Counted from the first letter of the stretch, positions 34,068-42,924 are shown. The stretch is DNA of 64,000 bases from BOG-994 sp049514215 (GCA_049514215.1 JBEKVI010000006.1:96618-160617), one strand, 5' to 3'. The notes: generated from the sequence alone by a model not told the origin. Program-made: numbers and translations.

Positions 34068-34402
34068 ATGAAGTCAATTGTTTGCGCGCTTCTTTGCGCA
34101 GATTGAGGACCTTCAAAATCGCCCGAGGCCAAACTGGGGACAGTCCTTTTTACGGAGACTGTCGTGGCGACCTTGATCAAGACGACGAGGGGCGGACGAG
34201 ACGAACCCCGATCCGAAGGCTTCTTATCATCCTCTCCAATTATTTGAGACTGGTCGTCGAGAACTGTGCGCACGCTACGGCGAATCGCGCTGGAAAGTGA
34301 TCGTCAAGCAAGGCGCGAGCGGCCGTATTGAGTGGGCGGATTGGCGCTCACGCGATCCAGACGCCGGCGCGTGCCCGTGAGCTTCTGACTTACGCCCAGT
34401 CG
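34068..34402. other. Non-coding stretch after tRNA-Thr
   Basis: No gene supported. It holds a 7-bp inverted repeat GACAGTC / GACTGTC (34139-34163, 11-base loop) preceded by CTGGG, and a shorter TGCGC/GCGCA repeat just after the tRNA. Short open frames are present, one over the tRNA itself, but none has a recognisable product or binding site. Confidence 0.5.
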
Positions 34403-35140
34403 CTAGCTCGAGGTGTTGCTCAGCGCGTTGCCCGCTCGGACAATGGATTGCGCGGCGCGCTCGAGCTTGGCCTGCATTCGTTCGGTCGGTCCGGCCACGG
34501 TGATGACGTAGGGGGAATTGCCGCTTAAAAATAATCGCGAAATCGTCACGACGCCCGGCAGACTCTCTTCCTGGTTGAGAAACCAGCCGCGGGCCGTCGC
34601 CTCCCGGATGTCCTCAAGCAGCCGCGATCTTGAGATGATGGTCTTGCGTGTAAATCGCTTGAGGTGGAGCGACGCGAGGGTGTCTTCCAGTTCCCTATCG
34701 TCAAGCGATCCCAGCACCGCCTTGCCCGCCGAGGTGGCATAGACGCTGCGAATTTCCGATCCGACCCTTACGGAGAACCGTAATGGCTGCGCCGGTTCTA
34801 GAACAAGTAGATAGACGACACGCAATCCGTTCGCACTAGCCAGGCAGACGGTCTCCTGCAATTCGTCGCGGATCCCCTCAAGCAGAACGCGTGCGCGCTG
34901 CACCACCGAATCGTTGGCGGCGATGACCTCGCAAAGATCGTACATCCGGCGTGTCGGATAGAAGCCCGCGCGCGGGCCGGTTTCGTAAGCGTAGCCGCGG
35001 TTTTGCAACGCGCGAATTACGTCGTGGCAACTCGATGTCGGAATGTCGAGCAGTCGCGCCAGATCCGTTACGGACAGCGGCCGCTTCTGCGCGGCAAACA
35101 CTTCGAAGATATCTAGCGTTCGCTCGACGATCTTTGACAT
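34403..35140 (-). CDS. IclR-family transcriptional regulator
   Basis: A 245-residue regulator: N-terminal winged helix-turn-helix (RTLDIFEVFAAQKRPLSVTD then LARLLDIPTSSCHDVIRAL, about residues 5-60) and C-terminal IclR effector domain (about 75-240, with VYATSAGKAVLGSLDD). The start ATG at 35140 is where HTH similarity begins; the frame extends to 35383 with no similarity. Targets unknown; no catabolic genes adjoin it, the nearest being the aldolase/MFS cluster 7 kb away, which has its own LysR regulator. Confidence 0.88.
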   Translation of the reverse strand: MSKIVERTLDIFEVFAAQKRPLSVTDLARLLDIPTSSCHDVIRALQNRGYAYETGPRAGFYPTRRMYDLCEVIAANDSVVQRARVLLEGIRDELQETVCLASANGLRVVYLLVLEPAQPLRFSVRVGSEIRSVYATSAGKAVLGSLDDRELEDTLASLHLKRFTRKTIISRSRLLEDIREATARGWFLNQEESLPGVVTISRLFLSGNSPYVITVAGPTERMQAKLERAAQSIVRAGNALSNTSS

Positions 35141-35560
35141 GCAGCGCTCCGTGAGGGAAGTGCGACATTCTAGCCGCGGCGTGCTGCCACTGTTGGAAAA
35201 TCGGCGCGGGCGGATGGCGCGCATCGGCTGATCAAGTAGCGGTCGCAACGATCCTTGCACAGGGCGTAGTCGAGGAGTACTATTGTCGCCATAGCGTATG
35301 ATATTTCGCCACCGCGAACTATTAGCAGCCAGCATGATGGAACAGTCTGTCCAGCAGCAACTGGGGCCGCGTGAGCGGTCCAAGGAACTACGCGCTGACG
35401 GCGGTCACGGGATTTGGGCAGGATGCCGATAAGCACCAAGTCGGCAGGCCTCAATCACCCTTTGACGACACCTGCGAGCGAGGCCGCTATCGACTGGCTG
35501 ATCGCTGGTTCCCCTGCGGAAATCTAAGATTTTATGTCCTAGAAAAGAGGAAGAGGCGAG
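35141..35560. other. Gap between the IclR gene and a small ORF
   Basis: About 420 bases carrying divergent upstream regions. I see no convincing gene, terminator or repeat. Confidence 0.4.
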
Positions 35561-35782
35561 ATGTCGTTCGCGATAGAGGTCTACCGGGGCTACAAAATTT
35601 TGATATCGAGCGAGCCGGTCGGCACCTTGTACCGGGCAGCCTACGAGATTTACGATCCTGGTGGCAGGCTAATGTCGTTGGTGCGGAACTCGGAAGCAGA
35701 ACTATTCGACGACGAGACCAGCGCCTCAATCGATGCGGTGAGGCGCGCGAAGAAGGTAGTCGACGCTGAATTCACCGCGTAG
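35561..35782 (+). CDS. Small protein of unknown function (73 residues)
   Basis: A 73-residue acidic-to-neutral protein starting MSFAIEVYRGYKILISS, with a beta-strand-rich first half and a helix with an AVRRAKKVVDAEF end. The ATG is preceded by AGAGGAAGAGGCGAG, a good ribosome binding site, which supports expression. No transmembrane segment or signal peptide. I do not recognise the family with certainty. It is isolated, about 130 bases ahead of the decayed kinase tail. Confidence 0.55.
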   Translation: MSFAIEVYRGYKILISSEPVGTLYRAAYEIYDPGGRLMSLVRNSEAELFDDETSASIDAVRRAKKVVDAEFTA

Positions 35783-35908
35783 GTCCCCTACCCATGATCC
35801 GGCCTGAATGAGTGGGCAAGCGCGACGGGACTAATCGAGGGTCTCCAGTTCTACGCCGATAAACGATCGTGGTTGCTACTACTCGTCATAACCCGGCCTG
35901 GCAAGTGC

Positions 35909-35968
35909 ATGACGGTGGTCATGCCCGTCGTTGTCGCGATCGAAGTCCCTAGAGGACCGGCACGATGA
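35909..35968 (+). pseudogene. 3' remnant of a histidine kinase gene
   Basis: The frame reads MTVVMPVVVAIEVPRGPAR then stop, and its TGA overlaps the next ATG in ATGA. The intact kinase at 48840-50288 ends MTVVLPIVVSPEGTGRPQR with the same ATGA overlap onto its receiver gene. A GGCCTGG block just upstream (about 35895-35901) also matches. So this is the last 20 codons of a lost paralogous kinase that once preceded the receiver gene at 35965. The rest of that kinase is not found upstream. Confidence 0.75.
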
Positions 35969-36339
35969 GAATTTTAGTGGCCGATGACAATCGGGACATC
36001 ACGGACTCGTTCTCGATTTTGTTTAGCGTTCTGGGACACCAAGTCGAGACTGCCTACGATGGTGTGGCGGCATGCGAGAAGGCGCTCACCTTTCGACCTG
36101 AAGCCGCGCTCCTGGATATCCGTATGCCTGGTAAACACGGCTACGACGTCGCCATCTTTCTGCGCTCATTGGGTTCGATTCTGCCCGGCCGTCTCATTGG
36201 TATGACCGGAGAGGGCGGCCCGGAAGCAAAGCTACGAGCGCTCGCCTCGGGATTTAGCCATCTCATCATCAAGCCAGCGTCATTCGATACAGTCCTCGAA
36301 CTGCTAAATGCCTCCGAAGTAGACGGCTCGGAACGTTAA
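35965..36339 (+). CDS. Receiver-only response regulator (CheY-like), paralogue of 50285-50668
   Basis: A 124-residue receiver domain without output domain. Acidic pocket Asp7-Asp8, phospho-acceptor Asp51 (LLDIRMPGKHGYD), Thr81 (GMTGEGG) and Lys103 (IIKPAS) are all in place, so it can be phosphorylated. It is very similar over its whole length to the receiver at 50285-50668, differing mainly at scattered positions and at the C-terminus. Its own kinase is reduced to the 20-codon tail upstream; it may now be fed by the kinase at 48840. Confidence 0.9.
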   Translation: MRILVADDNRDITDSFSILFSVLGHQVETAYDGVAACEKALTFRPEAALLDIRMPGKHGYDVAIFLRSLGSILPGRLIGMTGEGGPEAKLRALASGFSHLIIKPASFDTVLELLNASEVDGSER

Positions 36340-36520
36340 GACGCGCCCGGTCAGCGGACAGCTAGAAGAAGCGGACGCATTCCCGGACACCATCAATACG
36401 CTTGAGGCCGTGCTCGTGCGGATTGCAACGTAATGGGGCTTGGCGCGAGACTGGCAGGAAATGTAACGAGATAATCCGGCCTGTCGTTTAGGCATTAATC
36501 CTGTTGCCACCTTACTGTTC

Positions 36521-37563
36521 GTGACCCTGGGCGAATGGATGCGACGGCAGACCATGCGTGCGATTGCGACGGAGAAGTCGCGCGACGCACGGTTTCATCG
36601 CGTCATCGATACCTCTACCGTGCCATTCAGCTTGTTGAGACCGGTTAGGAAAGACGGGGTCGTCGTCGACTTCGCGCTGGAGTACGCAAACCCGGCCTCG
36701 TTGACCACCCTCAAGCTCCCATCCGATCGACTGGGCGGCAACATTGCAGAGCTCTTCCCAGAAACTTGGGATGAACCTGGTCTGTTCGACCGTTATGTTC
36801 GCGTTCTGAGTACGGCGGGGGGCGACGCGCCCATCTTTGTGTCGGCAGACCCGCTTCGACTCTCGCAGGTGTTTGTGAATCTCTTGACTAACGCAGCCGA
36901 GTTTCCAGCGAGGGAGGCTCAATCAGGAGAATGACTCGGGTTGAGGAGGCACAAGCCGTGATAGACATCATCGACGAAGGCTGGGGCATCAATCCACGAC
37001 ACCTCGAACGTGTCTTTGGGCTCTTCGAGCAGCTTCATCCTTGGATGACTGCACTCCGGCGGGTCTTGGCATTGGTCTGGCTATAGCGCGGGCCCTGACC
37101 GAATTGCAGGGCGGCTCGCTGACGGCCCATAGCGAGGGGGAAGATCGTGGAAGCACGTTTACCGTCAGAATCCCGATGCGCCCCAAGGAAGAGGCGGATG
37201 ACTCCGCCGACGCGATCCTGCCGCCCTTCAGAGCCCGAACGATCGTGATCGTTGATGACAACAGGGACGCTGCCGATTCCCTGGCTCTGTTTCTTGCCGC
37301 ACGTGGCCACCGCGTCAATGTCACATATGAGGGTTGGAAAGGACTGCAGCTCATCAGCGAACTTCAGCCGAAGATCGGCATCCCGGACCTTCACCTTCCG
37401 GGAGTACGGCCTTGAGGTAGCGAAATTGCTACGAGGCTCCGGAACGTCGACAACGCTATTGGCGCTAACAGGCTTCGGCCAGGAGCTGGACCGTGAGGCA
37501 ACCCGCCACGCCGGGATCGAACGGCATTTCTTGAGGCCCGTAAAACCCATACGAGCTGGCGCA
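36521..37563 (+). pseudogene. Broken hybrid sensor histidine kinase
   Basis: Fragments of one hybrid kinase lie in order but in three frames. 36521-36934: a PAS domain (FHRVIDTSTVPFSLLRPV, then TWDEPGLFDRYVRVLST) joined directly to an ATPase N-box (ADPLRLSQVFVNLLTNAAEF), with the phospho-accepting HisKA domain missing. About 36950-37040: the G1/F-box part (IIDEGWGINPRHLERVFGLF). 37041-37415: G2 box (LGIGLAIARALTELQGG) and the first half of a receiver (IVDDNRDAADSLALFLAARG). About 37416-37563: receiver end (EVAKLLRG, ALTGFGQEL, FLRPVKP). At least three frameshifts and one deletion; surely non-functional as a kinase. Confidence 0.85.
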
Positions 37564-38212
37564 ATTTCTGGAGTGCCTGCCTTAGTTTGTTGCCAGACCG
37601 CGTTACTCGGTGGGCCGCGGTCCGAGTTTTTCGGCCAGCGCGGAATCGTCACCCAGGAAATCGGCATGCTTGGCGCTTAAAGGGCTCGTACTTACCTTGC
37701 GCTGCAAAGGGCTTGGTCTTTGCGACGAGGGCTGTGACTCGGTCGCCAGTGATGGGTCACCCTTACCACGTCTTGTCGAGAATCTCTGGTGCATCAATAC
37801 CCTTATTGACCACAGACGTCCTGCTTCATGGTGGTCACGGGGAAAAGGGCACTCCGGCCGAGGCCGCAAGGATTAGACACGATGCAATCATGCGGGGAGA
37901 GGCTTCGTTTGCGCTAGCCGACATACAGCGGAACGTCGCAGACCCGGGCTCGGGTAACCTCTGCTTGTTGCAGGGGGGCTCATCAATCAGGAATATCGAT
38001 CTCGACCGCGCCGTCGCGCCGTCTTAAGACTGCGCACCTGGCTGGTAAGGCGCGCAGTCCACAGTACAGACGAGCCCGCGCGGTCAGTATCGCCCCTCGT
38101 CACGGTCGCAAGTAAGAGAAGTGCCGAGATAACCCTCGGTCCGAAGCATCGATAAGACGTCGCCACCAAACATCATTGCCTGAGAATTCGTTGAGGTTTT
38201 GTGCGGGGACAC
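37564..38212. other. Region without a recognisable gene
   Basis: About 650 bases after the broken kinase. Several short open frames on both strands give proteins of no recognisable family and without good binding sites. Probably decayed sequence. Confidence 0.45.
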
Positions 38213-38809
38213 CTATTGGCGCTCCTTGTCGGCAGCTTGTTCCGCGCGCGCGGCACCGATCGCGGTCTTTACCTCTTTCTCCTCCTCGAGTGGCGGTAGG
38301 ACCGCCTGCATCCCAAGGGCCTGAATCCATAGCTCCCGGCACCAACCTTTGGTATGGTAAAGGTGTTCGTCCTCTTGGTCCTCGACTTCCTCGGCCGCCT
38401 GTTTAAGAACTTTCTTCATCGTGCCTTTGGAGTGCTCCGCGCATCGTGAAATGAGTTCCCAGTCGAGGTGGTCCTTCGTTTCCGCGAGGACAATGCATTC
38501 GCACGCGACCAATTCGGCAGCGTCTGGGTTTCCACCTTTGGATGCCTCTTCCATTGCCGTGACCAGTGCTTGGCCAAGTGCGCGCACAATTTTGCGGCTC
38601 GGAATTTCCTGGTCAGGATCCAAGGACAACGATGCGCATACCGTTTCGAGTATTTCGACATGGCCGCGTGTTTGATCCAAATACTTTTTCCACTCCCCCG
38701 CCAGGTCCTTGTTCTGTACGCATTTCAATGCTGTCTCGTAGACCAAGACCCCGCCTTTTTCATGTTCCAGTGATTGGAGAATAAGATCCGTGACCTGCTG
38801 CTCGTTCAT
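38213..38809 (-). CDS. Ferritin-like di-iron family protein
   Basis: A 198-residue, mostly helical protein. Helices carry spaced Glu/His typical of the ferritin-like fold: SLEHEKGG with Glu15, ETALKC with Glu25, TRGHVEILE with His50 and Glu52, and later CIVLAETKDHLDWE and EDEHLYHTKGW. The C-terminal 30 residues are a charged tail. The ATG at 38809 has GAGGAG seven bases ahead (frame open to 38851). Probable role: iron binding or oxidative stress (inference). It stands alone in the accessory region, 200 bases from a small gene on the same strand. Confidence 0.7.
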   Translation of the reverse strand: MNEQQVTDLILQSLEHEKGGVLVYETALKCVQNKDLAGEWKKYLDQTRGHVEILETVCASLSLDPDQEIPSRKIVRALGQALVTAMEEASKGGNPDAAELVACECIVLAETKDHLDWELISRCAEHSKGTMKKVLKQAAEEVEDQEDEHLYHTKGWCRELWIQALGMQAVLPPLEEEKEVKTAIGAARAEQAADKERQ

Positions 38810-39011
38810 AGCAAACTCCTCGAGGTTGACGTGCCCTGCAACCCGCTGCAAACTGCGTTCCCGATCGGGATCGGCCGCGATTACCGAGCAGATGCTAAGC
38901 AGTTCAGGATTGGACTATCGGTTGATACCGGCAACTCTTGAGTTCATACTTCAAGGCGCACGAATGGGTGATGGGAATGCGAGCTTTTGGTCCGGAGCCA
39001 TTGCCACATCT

Positions 39012-39212
39012 TCACTGAGCTAATTGGGCCAGTTTGCGAAACGACCGGTCATCCATAACATTGATGACGTGTGAAACTTTCGCGTTTGGCGATGCCCCCG
39101 GCGCAAAGTCTTCGCCAATTTCTGCGCGAAGTCTGGATATCAAAGTATCGCCAACCAATTGGGTAATTCGTTCTGCCTCCGCACGCCGGTGACCGGTGTC
39201 TTCCACGTCCAT
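39012..39212 (-). CDS. Small protein of unknown function (66 residues)
   Basis: A 66-residue soluble protein starting MDVEDTGHRRAEAERITQLV. The ATG at 39212 follows a strong AAAGGAGGCGTGAA binding site, which fixes the start well inside the longer open frame (from 39263). Mostly helical, charged, no signal peptide. Family not recognised. Confidence 0.55.
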   Translation of the reverse strand: MDVEDTGHRRAEAERITQLVGDTLISRLRAEIGEDFAPGASPNAKVSHVINVMDDRSFRKLAQLAQ

Positions 39213-39410
39213 TTCACGCCTCCTTTGATTATCTAACGCAGAAAATAGCAATTGACGTTCCACCCAGACCCGGATGCCCTTTCTCCCGCAGAGCGTAACT
39301 AAAGCCGAACGCCGGCCTGCTGAGATTGGGCGGATGGCCGGACCGAGGCTGCAGAGCCCTGGGGCGCCGAAACACGGGATTCGCGTTTGTTCGTCCGAGT
39401 CAATTCCGTA

Positions 39411-40310
39411 TTACGCGGCCTGCGCACGCCAGCTCGCCCAGTTTCGAACGGCATTTACCGGCGCGCCTTTGGTTAATAGGTAGTCAGGCCCGTCAACAGC
39501 GTTTGAATCTACTTCATCCGTCCAAACGCGGAACTCGCTCAGGAAGTTCGTCCCAAACGTATTCGCGATTGCTACATCCGCCGCATCACGGCCGCACGCC
39601 ACTTGCAAGCGACCGATTCTTCGCTGATTGTTGCGCGGATCGAAAGTGCACCATTTCCCGTCCAGGTAGGCCTCGAAGTAGGCGGCAAAATCCATCGGTG
39701 CGTCCACGGGAGGCACTCCGATGTCGCCCAAGTACCCAGTACAGTAGCGCGCGGGAATATTCATACAACGGCAGAAGGCGACTGCCAAGTGCGCAAAATC
39801 CCTGCACACGCCGCGGCCCTCGTTGTACACCTCCCACGCGGTTTTTGTAGATCGAGCGTACTGATAGCCAAACTGGATATGCTGGTGAACCCAATCGCAG
39901 ATCGCCTGAACTCGTGACCAGCCTGGGGGCGTGTTGCCGAACAGATTCCAGGCGATATTGGAGAGCAGGTCGGTTTCGCAATACCGACTACCGAGCAAGT
40001 ACACTAGGGTATCGTCAGGCAGCGCTTCAACTGGTAGCTGACCAAGTTGACTCATAACCGGTTCCGGAGCACCAGAATCCTGAATGATCGCGTCGACCAT
40101 CAAGCGAAGCCGACCGACCGGGGCAACGATCCGGCTGCACCAGTTGCCAAAGCTGTCTTGGTAGCCCGATATGCGGACTGGCTTGTCCGTGAACAGCCGG
40201 TCCGGCACAAGCAATCGTGGCCTCAAGGAAGGACGCACGTTCAAGGCGAGGATCATGGGGGTCGGCTGAGTGCAGTCGTACACCATATCGAATCCAAATC
40301 GGATAAACAT
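39411..40310 (-). CDS. Transglutaminase-like superfamily protein
   Basis: A 299-residue protein: an N-terminal beta-rich domain (about 1-115, FIRFGFDMVYDCTQPTPMIL) and a transglutaminase core with the nucleophile Cys169 in GRGVCRDFAHLAVAFCR and an Asp at about 224 (CTFDPRNNQ). The place of the usual catalytic histidine reads PMDFAAYFEAYL, with alanines where His is expected. My recollection is that close relatives also lack it (often DFSAWFE). It may be a peptidase-like or non-catalytic protein. The start at 40310 (MFIRF) is chosen over 40385. Confidence 0.78.
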   Translation of the reverse strand: MFIRFGFDMVYDCTQPTPMILALNVRPSLRPRLLVPDRLFTDKPVRISGYQDSFGNWCSRIVAPVGRLRLMVDAIIQDSGAPEPVMSQLGQLPVEALPDDTLVYLLGSRYCETDLLSNIAWNLFGNTPPGWSRVQAICDWVHQHIQFGYQYARSTKTAWEVYNEGRGVCRDFAHLAVAFCRCMNIPARYCTGYLGDIGVPPVDAPMDFAAYFEAYLDGKWCTFDPRNNQRRIGRLQVACGRDAADVAIANTFGTNFLSEFRVWTDEVDSNAVDGPDYLLTKGAPVNAVRNWASWRAQAA

Positions 40311-40453
40311 TTCAGCAAGTCCTAGAAATGGAGGGGTCAGCAGGATCTGATGGGCGCACGGGAGGCACCCCGCCCCGGATTCCACCCGTACAGCAATGGC
40401 CGTGCCGCGAAAACGCGGCGAATCGAAGCCTGATCGAGCATGCGGGCACGTAG

Positions 40454-40900
40454 GCCGCCGTCGATGCGCTTGAATACTCCGAAGCCGCGCTGCGGGAGGT
40501 TGCGCGGCTGCGTCCTGTCATTGCCTACGTGGTGCGCGAAGCGACGGAGGGCTCTGAAGTCGGTGGGCTGAAGTTGCCCAAAGGCACCGCCGTCACCGTG
40601 GTGCCCGACTGCGTCTACATGGACACCAAGCGTCGGCGGAACCCGACGACATGTGTATTCTCCCCCGAGCTCCTAAACAGTACAACGCACCCGATCAGCA
40701 ATCGCTTCCTTGCGATTGGCGTGGGCGCGCGCGCTTGCATCGGCACCCGTTTTGCCATGCGCATCCTCAAGCGCACGCTGGCCGGCCTGGCTCTCAAACT
40801 CGATTGGACGACTGCCCCAGGCTTCGCGCCGTCCGACCCGTCCGGCCGCTTTCCCTGGAGCGAAAAGGTTCCCTGCCGCGTCTCGTTGGCCGAACTCTAG
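40454..40900 (+). pseudogene. Cytochrome P450, C-terminal remnant
   Basis: The open frame keeps the K-helix ExxR motif (EAALREVARLRPV, about 40478-40516), the following beta region (GLKLPKGTAVTVVP) and the haem-thiolate loop FLAIGVGARACIGTRFAM with its cysteine, then the normal C-terminus. A TAG at 40451 closes the frame upstream and nothing P450-like is seen before it, so roughly the first two thirds of a 400-450 residue enzyme is missing. An ATG-like start at 40529 would give only 123 residues, without the ExxR motif. Not functional as a monooxygenase. Confidence 0.85.
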
Positions 40901-41049
40901 AGTCCGATTAGCCGAAGGCTGTTCGATAGCGTCTATCTGCGGGGGACTAACAGAACCCGGCTCGACATGTCGAGCGCTGTGCGTGAACTAGCTGGCCACG
41001 TCGAACTCGGAAGGTTAGCCCCCGAAAGTCCCTCCCGAAAAAAGGCGCC

Positions 41050-41949
41050 TCATCCGTGTTGTGCCAGCTGTCCCCGATGGAGCAACCAACCCCGAAACGC
41101 GGCTAGTGCGGCCCGATGCACCTCGTTGGCCCGACACGAAACAAAGTGCGTTTCCCGCTCGAACCGCTTGAAGCGATCCGCACCGACCTCGACCAGATCA
41201 CCTCGGGCCAATTCCCGCTCGGCAAGTCGAACGCTCTCTAGAACGATTCCCATGCCGTCCACGGCGGCCTGAATAGCGAGCGCCGCTCGGTCGAACGAGG
41301 GCCGGGGCCGAGCAGGCAGAACAAGCCCGTTGGCCTCGAACCAGTCACGCCATTTGACGCGACTCAGCGAAGTGTCGATCAAGGTCGCCTGGCCAAAGAG
41401 ATCTTCGTGTGACATCCCGATCGAGAGAAGTTCCGGCGCACACATCGGTATCAACGCCTCCTTGCCCAGAGGTACGGTGAGAATACCGGGACGATCCAGA
41501 GCACTCGCATAGGAAATCGCCAGATCGATCTCCCGTGCCCGGGTCAGGTCGAGCGGCTCAGCACCGGTCGATAGGCGCAGGGTTACTCCGGCGTGTTCGC
41601 GCGCGAAATCGGGAAGGCGTGGCGCGAGCCACTTCACCGCGAAGCTTGGCGCGCTATGCACTGCGAGGACCTGGGCCGAAGGGGAGAGCGAAACCTCACC
41701 ACATGCCGATTCAATCGCGTCGAAGACGCGGCTTAGGCTTTCAAGCAATCGCACCGCTTCGGGCGTGGGCTCGATCCGGCGATTGCGCCGGATGAAAAGC
41801 GGCCGCCCGAAATATTCCTCGAGTTCCTTGATCTGATGGCTGATCGCCGAGGGTGTTAGGCAAAGCTCACTTGCTGCAAGGGCAAAGCTTTGGAGTCGCG
41901 CCGCTGCCTCAAACGCCCTGAGCAACACGAAATTCGGGAATTTGCGCAT
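41050..41949 (-). CDS. LysR-family transcriptional regulator (GcvA-like)
   Basis: A 299-residue regulator: N-terminal winged HTH (LRAFEAAARLQSFALAASEL then LCLTPSAISHQIKELEEYFG) and a LysR substrate-binding domain (about 90-295). Start ATG at 41949 (MRKFPNFVLLRAF); ten extra codons at 41976 would run into the operator. It is divergent from the class II aldolase and MFS genes, with a CATGAA repeat array in between, so it very probably controls them and itself. Effector unknown. Confidence 0.92.
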   Translation of the reverse strand: MRKFPNFVLLRAFEAAARLQSFALAASELCLTPSAISHQIKELEEYFGRPLFIRRNRRIEPTPEAVRLLESLSRVFDAIESACGEVSLSPSAQVLAVHSAPSFAVKWLAPRLPDFAREHAGVTLRLSTGAEPLDLTRAREIDLAISYASALDRPGILTVPLGKEALIPMCAPELLSIGMSHEDLFGQATLIDTSLSRVKWRDWFEANGLVLPARPRPSFDRAALAIQAAVDGMGIVLESVRLAERELARGDLVEVGADRFKRFERETHFVSCRANEVHRAALAAFRGWLLHRGQLAQHG

Positions 41950-41991
41950 GAATCCGCCGAAATACATGAACCACATTCATGTTTTCATGAA
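41947..41991. promoter_or_regulatory. Putative LysR operator: four CATGAA half-sites
   Basis: Half-sites CATGAA at 41947-41952, 41965-41970 and 41986-41991 and its complement TTCATG at 41976-41981. They form two overlapping inverted repeats: CATGAA-N5-TTCATG and TTCATG-N4-CATGAA. Location between divergent regulator and target gene, and the inverted-repeat form, are those of LysR binding sites. The first half-site overlaps the regulator start codon. Confidence 0.7.
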
Positions 41992-42066
41992 CATCCATCG
42001 TTTGTCAATGAGCGGCGCGGCGACGATGATTTCGTCACTCTCATAAAACTACGCAAGGAGACAGCG

Positions 42067-42924
42067 ATGCCAGAAATCCTCGAACCCCCCGTCACCAGAA
42101 CGCCCACCCCAACGATCGACTTGAAGGGCCGGATTTCGATCTATCAGCCCGAGCAGAAGGGCTTGATCTTTCCGGAACTGCCCAGCTTCTCGAACTTCGC
42201 CGACCATCGGCAACACTTGAAGGAGCGGCTGGTCGCCGCGTGCCGCGCGTTCGCCTTGCAGGGCTTTGACTACGGCTTTGCAGGCCATCTGACAATACGC
42301 GATCCTGAGCATCCCGACCTTTACTGGACGAACCCCATGGCGGTTCATTTTGCGCAGGTCAAGGTCTCCAATCTGATTCTCGCCGACCATGAGGGCAAGG
42401 TCGTCGAAGGCCGCTACGCGATCAACCGTGCGGGCTTCGTCCTGCACGCCGCGGTACACGAGGCGCACCCTGATATTGTCGCCATGTGTCACGCTCACAC
42501 CGTATACGGAACCGCATTTGCATCGCTTGGGAAAAAGCTCGATCCCATCAGCCAGGACGCGGCCGCCTTTTTCGAGGACCACGTCGTCATCGGCGATTCC
42601 GCAGGGCAGGTTGCGGTGGAAAGCAAAGCAGGCAACAAGGTAGCCAACGCGTTTCAGGGGGTCAAAGCCGCTATTCACCAGAACCATGGCCTTTTGACCG
42701 CCAGTCGCCACAGCATCGAAGCCGCGGCGTTCTGGTTTATTGCGCTCGAGCGCTGCTGCCAGCAGCAGCTCCTGATTGAGGCGACCGGCGTCAAGCCGCG
42801 CCTGGTTTCCGAAGATCGCTGCCGCTACAGTCGCGAGCACGTGGGCAGCGAGTACATCGGCTGGCTGCACTTCCAGACGATCTGGAATGATCTCGTGGTA
42901 ACTCAACCCGACATGTTTGACTAA
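42067..42924 (+). CDS. Class II aldolase/adducin family protein
   Basis: A 285-residue protein of the class II aldolase fold. Zinc-binding histidines are visible in MCHAHTVYGTAF and HQNHGLL, and the GFAGHLTIRDPEHPDLYWTN start of the core is typical. Members act as fuculose/rhamnulose-phosphate aldolases, epimerases or decarboxylases; the substrate cannot be read from the sequence. ATG 42067 has AAGGAG six bases ahead. Seventy-odd bases separate it from the MFS gene, with which it probably forms an operon under the LysR regulator. Confidence 0.88.
   Translation: MPEILEPPVTRTPTPTIDLKGRISIYQPEQKGLIFPELPSFSNFADHRQHLKERLVAACRAFALQGFDYGFAGHLTIRDPEHPDLYWTNPMAVHFAQVKVSNLILADHEGKVVEGRYAINRAGFVLHAAVHEAHPDIVAMCHAHTVYGTAFASLGKKLDPISQDAAAFFEDHVVIGDSAGQVAVESKAGNKVANAFQGVKAAIHQNHGLLTASRHSIEAAAFWFIALERCCQQQLLIEATGVKPRLVSEDRCRYSREHVGSEYIGWLHFQTIWNDLVVTQPDMFD

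Noticed and set aside
33887..34300. Open frame spanning tRNA-Thr
   Set aside because: It crosses the tRNA cloverleaf and gives no recognisable protein.
38336..38345. CCGGCACCAA as a second copy of the tRNA-Thr 3' end (att site)
   Set aside because: Only 10 bases match and they lie inside the conserved coding part of the ferritin-like gene, so chance is sufficient.
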